Assembly (NCBI RefSeq): GCF_035046485.1
Contig: NC_085137.1
Span: 13,111,346-13,175,345 of the forward strand
Length of the DNA: 64,000 nucleotides
Source of the DNA: Aedes albopictus
Lineage: Eukaryota > Arthropoda > Insecta > Diptera > Culicidae
Direction: 5' to 3'
Of this stretch, positions 11,491 through 22,142 are shown in pieces. A model generated the notes under the pieces. That model did not search any database. It saw only the letters and a program-made list of their open reading frames with translations, and was not told where the DNA came from. The position numbers and the translations under genes were made by a program. How positions within the stretch are numbered: the stretch's first letter is position 1; each line of letters opens with the position of its first letter.

Positions 11491-11729
11491 GTCTCAAGTG
11501 AGCCTTAAGGCTTTGGATCGCCAATCCGGAGACTGTGGGTTCGATTCCCATTCTGGTCGGGAAAATTTTCTCGACTCCCTGGGCATAGTGTATCATTGTA
11601 CAAATTCATGCGATGGCAGGCAAAGAAAGCCCTTCAAATAACACCTGTGGAAGTGCACAAAGAGCACTAAGTTGAAGCGAGGCGGGCCAAGTTCCAGTGG
11701 GAACGCAGAGATAGATAGAGGAAGAAGAT
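11491..11729 (+). mobile_element. tRNA-derived SINE with GAAGAAG tail, copy 1
   Basis: Decayed A box (GAGCCTTAAGG) is followed by GGTTCGATTCCCATTC (B box). The body is shared with 13998-14265 (for example GGGCATAGTGTATCATTGTA, GGAAGTGCaCA). It ends GAAGAAGAT. The same family recurs at 13998-14265, 41761-41937 and 57482-57712. Confidence 0.85.
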
Positions 11730-12234
11730 AGTGAGGACATTTTGTGTTAAAAGCGTTCCTTCGGATCAGAAATTTATGTACAATCAGTATATCTTGTAAC
11801 AGGTAAAGTAAAAGATAAGATCTTCAATTGACAACAATAAAAACAGAATAATAATTAGGAACGAGCTCACCAATAAATTTGTAAATCTGTTTTGAGGAAA
11901 CGCTATTGGGGTGAATATCGTTCAGCTGAGTGCAATTCTTCTTAAAGCGGGATGAAATTTACGCAAAAAAATATTCGGAGCCATTCTTAACTCTCAGCTC
12001 ATTCGGCGAAGTTCATTAAAAATCGATGAGTACCAATCAAATGCAGAGGGTGTTGTCAATTCTCATCGTATTTGTTGCGTCACGTAAATAAAGGATGCTG
12101 CCTGAGGAGATTACTGGTTTCGAACAAAAGAATCGTTTTTTTTGCGATTCTTTCAGAGAGAAGAAATTACCGATAGTAAAAAAAGAAAAAAAAAAGAAAA
12201 ACGAGGTGACTCTGGCTCTCAGGTTACAAAAGCA
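11730..12234. other. AT-rich non-coding stretch
   Basis: Nothing recognised; the frames at 12037-12339 on both strands overlap one another and lie in A-rich sequence. Confidence 0.5.
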
Positions 12235-12615
12235 ACTACCGGACACTCACGCGCCCAATATCTACCACCATGTGTGAGCAAGTGTGTGAGTATGTGTGTG
12301 CGTTCCACGATTTTTTTTTCTGTGCGCGCGATTCTGTGATAGAGCTGCTATTCTTCTAACTTGGAGATCGGCTTTTTTTTTCGGGCGAATGTCCGCTACT
12401 AATAATAAGATACCCCAGTCCCGGTTTGGCATTTTTTCCTCCTCTTGTTCGCCGCCTTCTTCTGCTCTGCCTTGTTCGACGATTTGTGGAGCGGAGTTGT
12501 TGCTGCTTGCTACCACCGCCCAGAGTGGGTCCACCACAAACCCGCACACCGGTTTCCTATTGCTTAAAAGACCCCGCACGCGTCTCGATCAGATGGGAAT
12601 AACAAATCCGTAACA
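12235..12615. other. GC-richer unique island
   Basis: A patch with GTGTGTGAG words, pyrimidine-rich CCTCCTCTTG and CpG-containing sequence. Frames of 105 codons are open on both strands at 12262-12613, which argues for stop-poor composition rather than coding. No transposon hallmark. Confidence 0.3.
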
Positions 12616-13075
12616 GGTTGTGTTGTTTTGTTAGAATGATTCTACTAACTGCATGTTACAGAAAAAACAAAACTACCTTCAAAGAAAATTAAAATATAAA
12701 ATATAATATTTCCTTATATATTTAACAAGATTTTTACAAAATTTGTTCAATAATTGAAGAAAATTCAATAAAATTTTTCAGAAGTATAACAAGTTATGTT
12801 TTATGTTGCAGAATAAAATGTAAATATTGTCGTCAATAATCGAAATAAAAAAAAATCTAACTAACTTTAGTATAATTTTGTTATATCTATAACTAATTTG
12901 ATTGAAATTGTGGTGGGAAATGATGTTTGTATATTTCATGTTATATATTGTCATGTCATGTTCGTTAAAAATAAAAATTCTGCGTTTTATTTATTTTTTA
13001 TTCTGTTCTTTTTTTTATTTTTTTTTATTTACTGTCAAGACTTTTAACACGATGTTAATTTATCTAGACATCTTG
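12616..13075. other. Very AT-rich stretch
   Basis: Long A/T tracts; nothing recognised. Confidence 0.5.
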
Positions 13076-13079
13076 TTAT

Positions 13080-13502
13080 TTGCTTCTGCTCGGGTTCTGA
13101 CTGGACTCGGAGACGATGACGACGACCACTCCGATCAGCAGCAGCAGCGGGTCGATTCTCCTTCTCCGAATAAATGGATGCTTGGGTGGGCATAGTAGGC
13201 CAGATTGGCTGACGGGCCGGCCGGGACGGGTCGGGAGTAGCGCAGCGCCGGAGTTGAATTGAGTTGATGGTTGATGGGAATATGTAGAGGCGCAGGCGCA
13301 GGTAGCTCGAGCTCGCTCGGCTCGAGGAAGAGAGGCTAGAAAATGGAGGCCAAAAGCACCATAAAACCAGGCCACGTCTCACGTGGCTCATTTGGCTGGC
13401 TGGCGGGCTGGCTGGCTGGCTGCTGAGAGAATCAAATGGACCGCGATGGATCTGAGCTATTTGGATGTTGACTGGATTTGTTGTTGTTATTGTTGGGGCC
13501 AT
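13080..13502. other. GC-rich unique island with CAG and GGCT repeats
   Basis: Holds GAtGACGACGAC (13113), CAGCAGCAGCAG (13137), a CpG-dense segment at 13210-13260, GAGCTCGCTCGGCTCGAGG near 13307, CACGTCTCACGTGG near 13373, and a (GGCT)n tract at 13393-13421. A 152-codon minus-strand frame spans 13044-13502 but matches nothing I recognise and overlaps a 97-codon plus-strand frame. Could be regulatory or an untranslated exon. Confidence 0.35.
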
Positions 13503-13986
13503 TGAAACATATTCATGAATTTTGCAAATACAAACGATCTTTTGTGGTTCAACAAGTGAGTTTTGGTGTGTCTCATAATGGACTAGTATTGAAATACTGA
13601 TATAGATTCAACGGAAGTAATGTTCGGCAAACCTCACTTGTCTGTTGAAAACTTATTGTTTTGAGGCTTCTTAAAAAAACATATCCATCTGTTTTTCTGT
13701 AAACTTTCCTTTCTAAAATGAAAAAAAAATATTAGGATAGATGGGATAGGTTGGTGCTTTTGAACGTTAGAATGTTACCACGGCTTAGCTTATTCTTGTT
13801 TCTAAAATTTGCCTTGTGTTTATTTCCTATTACATTCTTGTATGCCTTGAAAATGTTTAGATAATTTAGCATAACTGTTTGTGAATGCATCCACTTTTTT
13901 AATGAATCTGTTGAGAATATGAAGAAGCTTATTGTCCTGTTTTGGAAAACTCTAAACCCCAGCGAAAGATTATGGAAAATCTCAGC
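13503..13986. other. AT-rich non-coding stretch
   Basis: Nothing recognised. Confidence 0.5.
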
Positions 13987-14276
13987 ATTTCTACTATCTT
14001 CTTCTTTATGGCTCTACGTCCCCACTGGGACTTGGCCTGCCTCGCTTCAACTTAGTGTTCTTTGAGAACTTCCACAGTTATTAATTGAAGGGCTTCCTTT
14101 GCCTGCCATTGCATGAATTTGTATATTGTGAGACAAGTACAATGAATCACTATGCCCAGGGAGTCGAGAAAATTTTCTTGACCGGAACGGAAATCGAACC
14201 CGCCGTTTCCGGAATGACGATCCATAGCCTTAACCACTAGGCTAACTGGAGACCCTACTACCGTGATTTCTACTAT
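13987..14276 (-). mobile_element. Full-length tRNA-derived SINE with 11 bp target-site duplication
   Basis: The SINE occupies 13998-14265 (268 bp, minus strand) between perfect copies of ATTTCTACTAT (13987-13997 and 14266-14276). Its head has TAGCCTAGTGGTTAAGG (A box) and CGGGTTCGATTtCCG (B box); the 3' end is AAAGAAGAAG. The precise duplication shows target-primed reverse transcription using a partner LINE. It defines the family also seen at 11491, 41761 and 57482. Confidence 0.92.
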
Positions 14277-14870
14277 GAAAAGATTTGTCTTAAAACGCTA
14301 AAATATCTCTGTAAAAAATTCAACATATAATTATTATTTTTTCAAATCACGTGTTCGTGAAATCGTCAAGAAGTTGTTAGTTTTGGAGCTGACGAAAATG
14401 ATGGGATCAATATTAAAGCAGGATTAATGAAAAACTTTTTTCGAATGAGTATAATCAGTTTTGTAGCTTTAAATTCCGCCCTATTTGATTTAAACTTGAA
14501 TTTTTTGAATATTTGGTTATATTCCTTAAAAAATATTGCGTTTTTCGACATCTTGACTGAAGTACCAATGAGAAGCACAAATTAATTATAGCAGTTTCGA
14601 AACTTATCACGGAAATCCAGAAAATAGATCGTTGAAGGAAAATCTCAAAAATCCATTTAGTATTTCTAAAAATGTAATCCAAATGAAGCTCTAAAAAAAA
14701 AAAATTAAATTGTAATGAAATTTTGAGATCCGATCCGTTCAAATTCTGAAGTCTACTTTCTAAACATTATGTTCGATACAAGTGATGTTTTCAAAAAAAA
14801 AAAAAACAAAACAATAAAACTCAAGAAAAAAATATAAATAAAAACCAATTCTTTAACAAAAAAAAAACAA
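14277..14870. other. AT-rich non-coding stretch
   Basis: Poly-A runs near 14693-14870; nothing recognised. Confidence 0.5.
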
Positions 14871-14871
14871 A

Positions 14872-15115
14872 ATTAATTAATAAATTATCGATTTTTGTGG
14901 CCTAACAAGCCGAGTGGAAGTGTTACTTAATTCCAAAAGCTAGACTTTACAAAGACTGATATGAGTGAGAAATGGACAAATTATAGTTGAATTTGCGATG
15001 AAGCTACTCGTCTTATTCGTGAGACTCGAATTCACGACTCCTACTTATTAGACAGGCGTGTTACCAACTACACCAAGGGAAACCCCGAAGATGTAGTGAT
15101 TAACCTGAATTCAAG
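14872..15115 (-). mobile_element. tRNA-derived SINE (GGTGTAGTTGGTAACACGCC head), copy 1
   Basis: The minus-strand head near 15085 reads TTGGTGTAGTTGGTAACACG (A box) and GAATTCGAGTCTCACG (B box), clearly tRNA-like. The 3' part includes CTAGCTTTTGGAATTAAGTA and ends in an AT-rich TTATTAATTAATT. Upstream, AGGTTAATCACTACATCTTC is shared with the copy at 54075-54324, so it belongs to the element. Confidence 0.85.
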
Positions 15116-15124
15116 TTCAACTTG

Positions 15125-15705
15125 AAGTTTAAAATTCCAGGAGTTTCTTGAGGGATTTCCAGGGACTTCTTGATGAGATTCTTCCAGGGCTTGATTTAGG
15201 ACTCCTCAGAAGTTCCCTCTGGGGTTCTTCCTGAAATTTCTTCTGAGATTCCTGAAGAGGTTCCGTCTGGAATTCCTTCAAGAGTTCTTACCAGGGTTCT
15301 CCCAGAAAGTACTAACGGGATTCTTCCAGAGATTCTTTCCTGGTTTGCTTGAGGAATATCTTCTGAGATTTTTTCACAATTTCCTGGATTTCTTGAAAAT
15401 TTCTACTGAATTTTCTATAGAAATTAATTCCGAGATCACTTTGCTATTACTCCTTCCAAGATTACCCCAGCATCTTTTTTTTTGGAGATTCTTCCAGGAA
15501 TTCTTCCCATAGTTTCTCCACAATTTGTTTCTAGGATCCCACTAGGAATTTCTTTCTGTGATTGCTCAGAAAGCAATATCTGAGATTCTTTTCGGGGGTC
15601 CTTCTGAAGTTACCTCTAAAGTCCTCCTGGGACTTCGAGGATTTTTTTCCGGGATTTTTCATGGAGTTCCGGGAATCCTCCAGGAATTCCATCCGAGATT
15701 TTCCT
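15125..15705. repeat. Degenerate array, TTCCAGGAATTC/GATTCTTCC type
   Basis: Words such as GATTCTTCCAG, GAATTCC and TTCTTGAG recur for about 580 bp. Same family as the arrays at 15935-16860 (other orientation), 40485-41480 and 45590-51185. Confidence 0.75.
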
Positions 15706-15707
15706 GA

Positions 15708-15928
15708 TACCGTCATGCGGGGTGTCATTGGGCCAAAGTGGGGTGACATTGGGCCACTATTCCGCACTTTTATAATACGAAGGGAATGCATATTGTGTGC
15801 TAAACTACTGGAATACATAATTCTAAGATACTTTGCATCCACCGTTGGAATCCCTGACTTATATAGAATCCGTTTGATCCATGGACCAATGTGACCCTCT
15901 AGGCCCAATGTCACCCCAAACGGCGGTA
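15708..15928. mobile_element. 217 bp MITE, TA target duplication
   Basis: Element 15710-15926 has imperfect inverted ends of about 25 bp (left CCGTCATGCGGGGTGTCATT; right complement CCGCCGTTTGGGGTGACATT) flanked by TA (15708-15709, 15927-15928). The subterminal word GTGACATTGGGCC is repeated on the left (15722-15757). It sits inside a degenerate array. Confidence 0.8.
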
Positions 15929-15934
15929 CCATCT

Positions 15935-16860
15935 GAGGAAAACCAGAAGGAACTATGTAGCTGGAGTATTTCCTTAAGGAAATCCTGTAGGAACTTCATG
16001 AGGAGTTCTATAAACAAAAACTTCAGATGTGATTTCTTAAAATACTCCTAAATAAACTCCTGATGGATTTCCATTGGGAACATCTGAAAGAATTCCAGAA
16101 TGAACTTCCAGAGGAATTCCAGAAGGATTCGCAGGAATTTCAAATGGAACTCTTGGAGGAAACAAGAAAAAAGTTTCTAGATGAATCCTGGAAAGAGTTC
16201 TTGAAGAAATCCTGGAAGCAGTTCCTAACGGAATTCCAAAAGATTTTCCCGGAATAAGCTTATAGGGGAATTCCGCAAGAAGTTTCCGAAGAAATCCACG
16301 TAGGAGTTGCTGAAGAAATTCCAGAATCAATTCCTGACAGATGCCTAGAAAAAAAACTCCATAGGAATCCCTGATGGAGTTCCAGAAGGAATTCCGGAAG
16401 GAGCTTAAGAAAAACTCCTGAAGAAGTTTTTGGAGGGATACTGAACGATGTTCTTGTAGGATTCCTGGAAGGATCTTATAAAGAATTCCTGAAGAAATCC
16501 CAGAAGGAACTCTGGGAGGATTCTCGCATAGAACTCCTGGAATCTCTAAAAGAATTTTAAAAGGAGTTTTTGAAGGAATCGTGGAACTGAAGTAATCCCC
16601 GAGAAAAATCCTGCAGGAATTTCGAAAGAAATCCCGGATAAAATTGCTGGAATTCTCAGGAATACCTTCTGGAAGAAAAAAAGTACTTTCGAAGACCTCC
16701 CAACAGAAACTTTTAGAAGAACCTAGGATAGAATTCCTGGAGGATGAAGGAATTTAGGAAGGTAATTTCAGAAGGTATTTCTCAACAAATCCTGGAAAAA
16801 AATCTCTGGAAGAATCTCGGGAGTACTTTCTGGAGGAATCCTGGCGAGAGATTGAGCTTA
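15935..16860. repeat. Degenerate array, GAATTCCTGGAGGAATCC type
   Basis: Units of about 12-30 bp built from GAATTCC, TGGAGGAA and AGGAACTC. Because unit lengths are often multiples of three, an artefactual Glu/Lys/Phe-rich frame stays open at 16063-16257 (repeated EFL/EFQ words). No gene. Confidence 0.8.
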
Positions 16861-17270
16861 GATTACAATATTTTACTACAAGTGGCAGAAAATTGCGCAC
16901 AGCCTACTTTCGTTCTCATGCTCATACTCTCTTTCTTTCAGCTGGTAAACGCTACGGAGAAATGAACGCTCTCCCACACAAATTGAGTGACTAGCATCAC
17001 TGCGTTTTTTTTTGTTTATTTTCTTTCCCACTGTCGTCAAGAGTTCATTTTCGCTCAGCACATGCATCCTATCGATGAACGCACTACATATTTTATCTCG
17101 CATAGTTCAATAGTGAGAAACGGTGTTTAGAAGCTTCCTAAGAAAACTAACAAACACATGTTTTCGTTTTTACTATCAAAAAAAAAAAAATAAATAAAAT
17201 AAAATGAACAAACAAAAAAAAACTGTGAAACTGTTCAGATTCCTTAATTGACGCATTCGATAAAACATTT
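16861..17270. other. Unrecognised stretch
   Basis: A pyrimidine tract CTCTCTTTCTTTCAG at 16926-16940 resembles a 3' splice site but nothing downstream supports an exon. AT-rich after 17110. Confidence 0.35.
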
Positions 17271-18475
17271 TTGGAGTGTAGATTATCTTTACATATCGAT
17301 TTTGGATGAGAAAAAATGGCGGAAACGCCATAAGGAGGGGCCAGGTACCGCCAGACAGAATAACTCTAAATCAAGGTATGAATCAAATATTCTACCATAC
17401 CCCATTCGAATGACCGATTAATTATTTCATAGACGTTCTGAGTTCGCGTGCAAAAGATGTATGCAATCGCTGCTGGAAAGATAGATATGAATAGATTGGT
17501 GAGCTTGTTTCATGCTATTGATATATTGTAAATATTGATGAAGTATTAATTTGGAACTAATATGGCATTCTTTGATATTTGATCAATCCATCACTACAAG
17601 TAACGGCATTAACTAATTTTCCGAATTCTCATGTAAAGTTGGTTTCGTTTGCTTTTAGAGCAGTGTGATTCAGAATGGCGGTGCCATTTAATGGCTAAAA
17701 TCCGAAGTTTTTTTTTTTATTTCAGATATCATTTGAATGGTTAATCAACTTCGGTTGCACATATCACATCACTTACCAACATACCAAAGTGAATCCAAGT
17801 GACTTTTGCCCCTCCCCAAAGCAAAAACTCCTTCCCGTGACAGTCGTTGAGATGTAGAGGTGATTTTTGTCTCTAGTAGCATCGCAAGTCATACGAATAT
17901 TTCTTCCCTTCCTCGATGACCGTAGAGATGTGACCGGCACCGTTATTGACTTGAAAAGTTTGGATTTCTCTAAGGTGCACATTTAATACGGTAAGCTCCA
18001 TATGTTTATTCCCTGTGCGATTCTGATGGTTCTGGTCAATCATGGAGTAGCACCTAAGAAACCGTACTACTTGAATGGCAAAGTAACATTCTACACCTAT
18101 CATTACAATATACTCAGTGAAATTGCAGCCACACATACGTTACTTTCGCACAAATCACTACTAACCCAGGTAACAATTTGATGCTGTACAAACGTTTCTG
18201 CAACTATTTTAAATCAGCCATTATTTGAACAAAGGCTGTGCACAAGAGGTACATGCCTTTATTCAGCTCCTGAACATCTAAATTTTGGTGATTTTATTCA
18301 ATCGTTAGCTGATTTGACGTTCTTTGAAAGGCTTTTTCAAGGCTTAATATGCGCTTAATCAGTAATCAATTAAATTCAACAATTGTGTAAAACACTTTCG
18401 TGAGCCTATTTTAACCATTAGTTGCTTTCTATTTCCAGAAGAGATGTTTCGGAAAGTTTAAAGATTAATCTGTGG
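17271..18475. other. Unrecognised stretch with one 87-codon minus-strand frame
   Basis: 17740-18140 is less AT-rich. An 87-codon frame (18136 down to 17873) overlaps a 69-codon frame (17982-17773); neither matches a family I know. The sequence has the feel of an old repeat but I see no ends. 18220-18470 repeats GGCTGTGCACAAG/AGGCTTAATATGCG-type words. Confidence 0.3.
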
Positions 18476-18477
18476 AA

Positions 18478-18548
18478 AAACTGGGAATTGAACTCGGACC
18501 TCCTGATTAATAGTCATTCACCTTAGCACCTACACCACACACAATTGT
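18478..18548 (-). other. tRNA-like SINE head relic
   Basis: Minus strand reads GTGTGGTGTAGGTGCTAAGG (A-box like) then GAGTTCAATTCCCAG (B box). No SINE body is evident. Degenerate; not a functional tRNA. Confidence 0.55.
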
Positions 18549-19110
18549 ATACGTATCCTCGAAAACAAGAGCATTACTTGTTGTACAGAATAGTCAAGAA
18601 CATAAGTGGAACTAAGCTTGTATCAAGGCTAAACAAGCGATGTGGACTTCACGAAAACATGTTAGGGTTAGCTGTTAAAAAATATTTGATTAAAGGCTGA
18701 ACAACAGATGATTAATTCTGCATGTTGGTGTATGCTTTAAAGCTGGTTACACAGGTGAAGAATATTCCGTTCAACTTGATATTCAACCACCTAAGTAATG
18801 CTGATTTAGGAAGTTGAAAAAGCCATACTTCAGACCAATATTTAGCAGTCATTGTGTTCAGCCACTGACACCATTAACCAGCCACTGTGCAGCTAATACT
18901 CTCACTGTTCAGCATTCATTGTTTTTTGGGAAGTCACTTGTGTTTATCGATTTACTATTGCTCGCATGGATTAATCGGAATGGTCAAGTTGAACAAGCAA
19001 AGATGATCAACTTGCCGGTTTTACGGCAGACTTATGGTTTGTTGGGGATGAAATGATTGAAAATTATATATATATACAGTGTCTTTTATACTCAATAACA
19101 ATTTACATAT
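18549..19110. other. Unrecognised stretch
   Basis: Contains GGCTGAACAAC-like words related to 18220-18470 and a short TATATATATA run at 19065-19076. No gene recognised. Confidence 0.35.
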
Positions 19111-19114
19111 AATC

Positions 19115-19870
19115 AATGTTCATTGACACTTAGCAATAACAAGGTCTGTTGTTTCTATTATCCTAATAAGTAATACTCGTTTAGAACTTTCTCCAACGGA
19201 ACATCCACGATCGTTTAACACCGCGGTGGAAAGAACTTCCACGACTTTGTAAATCATATTTTCACGAATCCTACGTGCGCGCACACATCCATTCGTGTTC
19301 ACGCGTACCCAACAAAACGAAACTCACGATCTTGGACCCCATCGGTTCTCTTGGTCAGACGACGCGTCGGTCGATCGTGAGCCTTGGAATGTGCTGCTTG
19401 CTCTGTAGCAGGCGTAGTAGGCTTTGTTTTCCCTGTACAGACCCACTACGCACACCGAAACAAATCATCCACTGCTGCTCTGACTGTTGCAAGGCCTGCT
19501 TTGCTTTCACACAGATGAAGGTACAACTCCATTTGGCCAGCATCCACCATGATGGTATGGTGGACCATCGCATAGCACGGACGGCTGGTCAGACGGACAA
19601 ACGGACGGGTGTATATTTAGTGTGGATGCTATAATTAGCGAGCCATGATGGTTGTAAAGTTTTAAACCAAATTTCTCGGGTCCCGAACCAACCGGCAGCA
19701 GCCATGAGGTTTTCATTGGTGAGTGTTTCTTCAGTGCGTGTTCTGTTCTGGCTCCATCGCTGTTGGAAGTTCTCTTTGTGCGTAGATGTGGAAGTCGGTG
19801 TAAAATGCTCGGTTAGGTGTTTTAGAGCATACTTACCGAAGTAAATACTGATCTCGTGCCATCTCATGCA
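19115..19870. other. GC-richer unique island with candidate splice donors
   Basis: CpG-containing sequence of about 750 bp without transposon ends. A near-consensus donor TTCGGTAAGTATGC lies on the minus strand (about 19827-19840), preceded by a short open frame starting ATGAGATGGCAC at 19867. A plus-strand donor-like TTGGTGAGTG lies at 19717-19726. Frames of 119 codons (+, 19275-19634) and 92 codons (-, 19589-19867) match nothing I know. An exon or regulatory island is possible; unproven. Confidence 0.35.
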
Positions 19871-20315
19871 TATCTACATTCCGCTAAATTTCTCTCCATA
19901 TGTCGATATGCCCGTTTTTACAGATTGCTAGATCTCGTTTCTTAGGTGCAAAACATTCTGGGAAGGGGAAGTGACACCTGTTTGTTGACGGTTTTCCTAG
20001 TTACGGAAGTTTTTTCAATCTAGTGTGCATTACAAATTGCATTCTTAAGTTCGATCTCTCCCTATCTCGATGGTCCCTTTAATATCGAGATACAGAGAGT
20101 CAACTGTAATTTTATTTTTACTATTTTTTAATGGAGTATTTTATTTTCCGTGTAATTTTTAGAAAAATACTTTAAGAGAATATTGAAATTTTCCTCAATC
20201 ATGCTTTGATAGTAAAAGAGTTTGGTTTATTATAAAAGCATGATTGAGGAAGAGTAAAATTTAAAATAGGTTAACTGTTGCGATTTAATACAAAAGAAAC
20301 AATGACACCTGAAAG
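19871..20315. other. Non-coding stretch with a possible MITE end
   Basis: TATCGAGATACAGAGAGTCA at 20082-20101 looks like a transposon terminus, with no clear partner end. Nothing else recognised. Confidence 0.35.
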
Positions 20316-20961
20316 GTGACCGAATAGGGCAGTTCAGACTTTAAACATATTAAAAACTTAAAGCTTCCATATGTTCATTACAATACTTGGTGCAAAACTT
20401 GGGTTTATATGGGAATTACTATGGAGAATATTCAAAAAAGGTTCTCCACGCTGTAAAGCATTACCACATGGATGAAGTCATTGGGTCAAAGCCAAATTGA
20501 ATTCTTCAGATCGCAATGATGAATGTTGCCGAAGACCGGAACTCATTTCGACATTCAGGAAAAAAGATATTAAACAAATTCTCATTCGAATGCGCATATT
20601 TATACATGTCCTGCAAGGTGTGCAAGAAGGTAACACGCATACTATGATTGCGTATCAAGTGTGTCGGTCGAGATGTGGTCTTCTGTTCACGTATTCATGG
20701 ATGAATATTGATTAATAACTTCTGTTTTATGAGTCGAAACGAGTTGCGGTCTTCGGCAACATTCATCATTGAGATGTGAAGAAATCAATTTGGCTTAGAC
20801 CCTACGACTTCATCCATGTGTTATTGATCTATAGCGCGGAGAACGCGGAGAAATGGCTGAAAATTTGACAGGACTCTAGTTTTGCACCAAGGATGGTAAT
20901 GAACATATGGGAGCTTTGAGTTTTTAACATGTTTGGAGTCTGAACTGCCCTAGTGACCGAA
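20316..20961. mobile_element. 628 bp foldback element with perfect 9 bp target duplication (MULE-like)
   Basis: GTGACCGAA is duplicated perfectly at 20316-20324 and 20953-20961. Between them, 20325-20952 starts TAGGGCAGTTCAGACT and ends with its complement. Both halves are long inverted arms: GATGAATGTTGCCGAAGACC near 20518 is mirrored by the complement at 20740-20770. A 9 bp duplication with long inverted ends fits Mutator-like elements. No transposase frame. Confidence 0.9.
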
Positions 20962-21755
20962 ATATCATTTTTCAACGATTATTAAAACATATAAATTCGC
21001 TTCAAAAGACACAAAAAAATCAATTTAAGACATACAGATCAGTCTCAAACTATAACCCGGCCAAAGGCGAGGGTATTAGAGAGTTACTCAAAACAATTCT
21101 TGCTCAGAACTTTACGACAAAATTGAGACTGCAATGGACAGCGATTTTTTCTGAAACTCGCTTCAGAGTCGATATGAAAATGAGTGTGAGAAATGTAATA
21201 GTGAATGTTTCCTATGCCTGCTCCCAAAAACTCTTTCAAAAGACCTTCCAGAAATTCTACCCAAGAATAAAAAAAAATACCAAAGTTATTGTTCCAAGGA
21301 ATTGCTCTTTCTTCAAATCTACAAATTTAGAGCATTCATATGGTTATCACTTTTAAATTATTTCACTAATTTTTTTACCAATAATTAAAAAAAGACTGTA
21401 AAAATTTCAAATTTTCATCTTTTTTTTGTGCACGGAAACTAATTTAAAAATTAATTTGAAGTTCACATGGAAGTGATTTATTACACTATCTCCTGTGGAT
21501 GTTATGCAAGAAGGAGCTGTCGAGCAGTCGTACAATTGCGAGACAAACAATTTCTTTCACATTTATTTAAAGTTTCAAAAGAAAGTTCTAAAAATCTAAA
21601 AAAAAAAAGAAAAAGGTGTTATTTAGTGTAAAATATAAAAATCAACAAATATTTCGAAATTTAAAAACACTTCAATAGGCGATATTAAATGATGAATAAT
21701 GAATAATGAAATTCAAGTCTGCTATTGGCTCAGTGTTGAAATACTCGGTTTTATT
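20962..21755. other. AT-rich non-coding stretch
   Basis: A 77-codon frame (21123-21356) matches nothing known. No repeat ends seen. Confidence 0.45.
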
Positions 21756-21759
21756 GAGG

Positions 21760-22075
21760 ACTAGCTGACCCGGCAAACTTTGTCTTGCCATGATGTGGTG
21801 GTTTGACAACTGTTGAAGTCATCGCTGCACCTCCATCTAGATTGGTTCATTTTTGATCGCGTTGATTTTTTTCCCAGGTTTTCAGAAATCAGCATTTCAT
21901 CAACTTTCTTACTTTGTAAGTTGGTTTTCGTAACTTTTTTTTACACATAAACATAGCCACCATGAATACGAATCAAAACTAGCAGGATTCATCTTGATCG
22001 GTTCACTCGTTCGTTAGTTTTGTTGCCTCAAAGCGAATTCAAACTCATTTTTATCTATATAGATTTGATTGATAT
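21760..22075 (+). mobile_element. Interspersed repeat starting ACTAGCTGACCCGGCAAAC, copy 2
   Basis: Starts at 21761 with ACTAGCTGACCCGGCAAAC and ends near 22066 with TTTATCTATATAGATTTG. Same start and TATATA end logic as 1685-1945. Family unnamed. Interior includes GATCGGTTCACTCGTTCGTT. Confidence 0.65.
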
Positions 22076-22142
22076 TTTCTGATTTTTTTAGTGAATGTAT
22101 TAGTTTTCAATTACGTGCTTCGATATGACTGGTATTTTTCCA

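Noticed and set aside
12262..12613. 105-codon frames on both strands
   Set aside because: Mutually overlapping frames in a stop-poor patch, with no recognisable domain.
16063..16257. 64-codon Glu/Lys-rich frame resembling a coiled coil
   Set aside because: It arises from the degenerate GAATTCCTGGA array with units divisible by three.
16926..16960. 3' splice-site-like pyrimidine tract ending CAG
   Set aside because: No downstream frame or donor supports an exon; such tracts are common by chance.
17873..18136. 87-codon minus-strand frame as a gene
   Set aside because: No recognisable domain, no splice sites or start context; too short to separate from chance.
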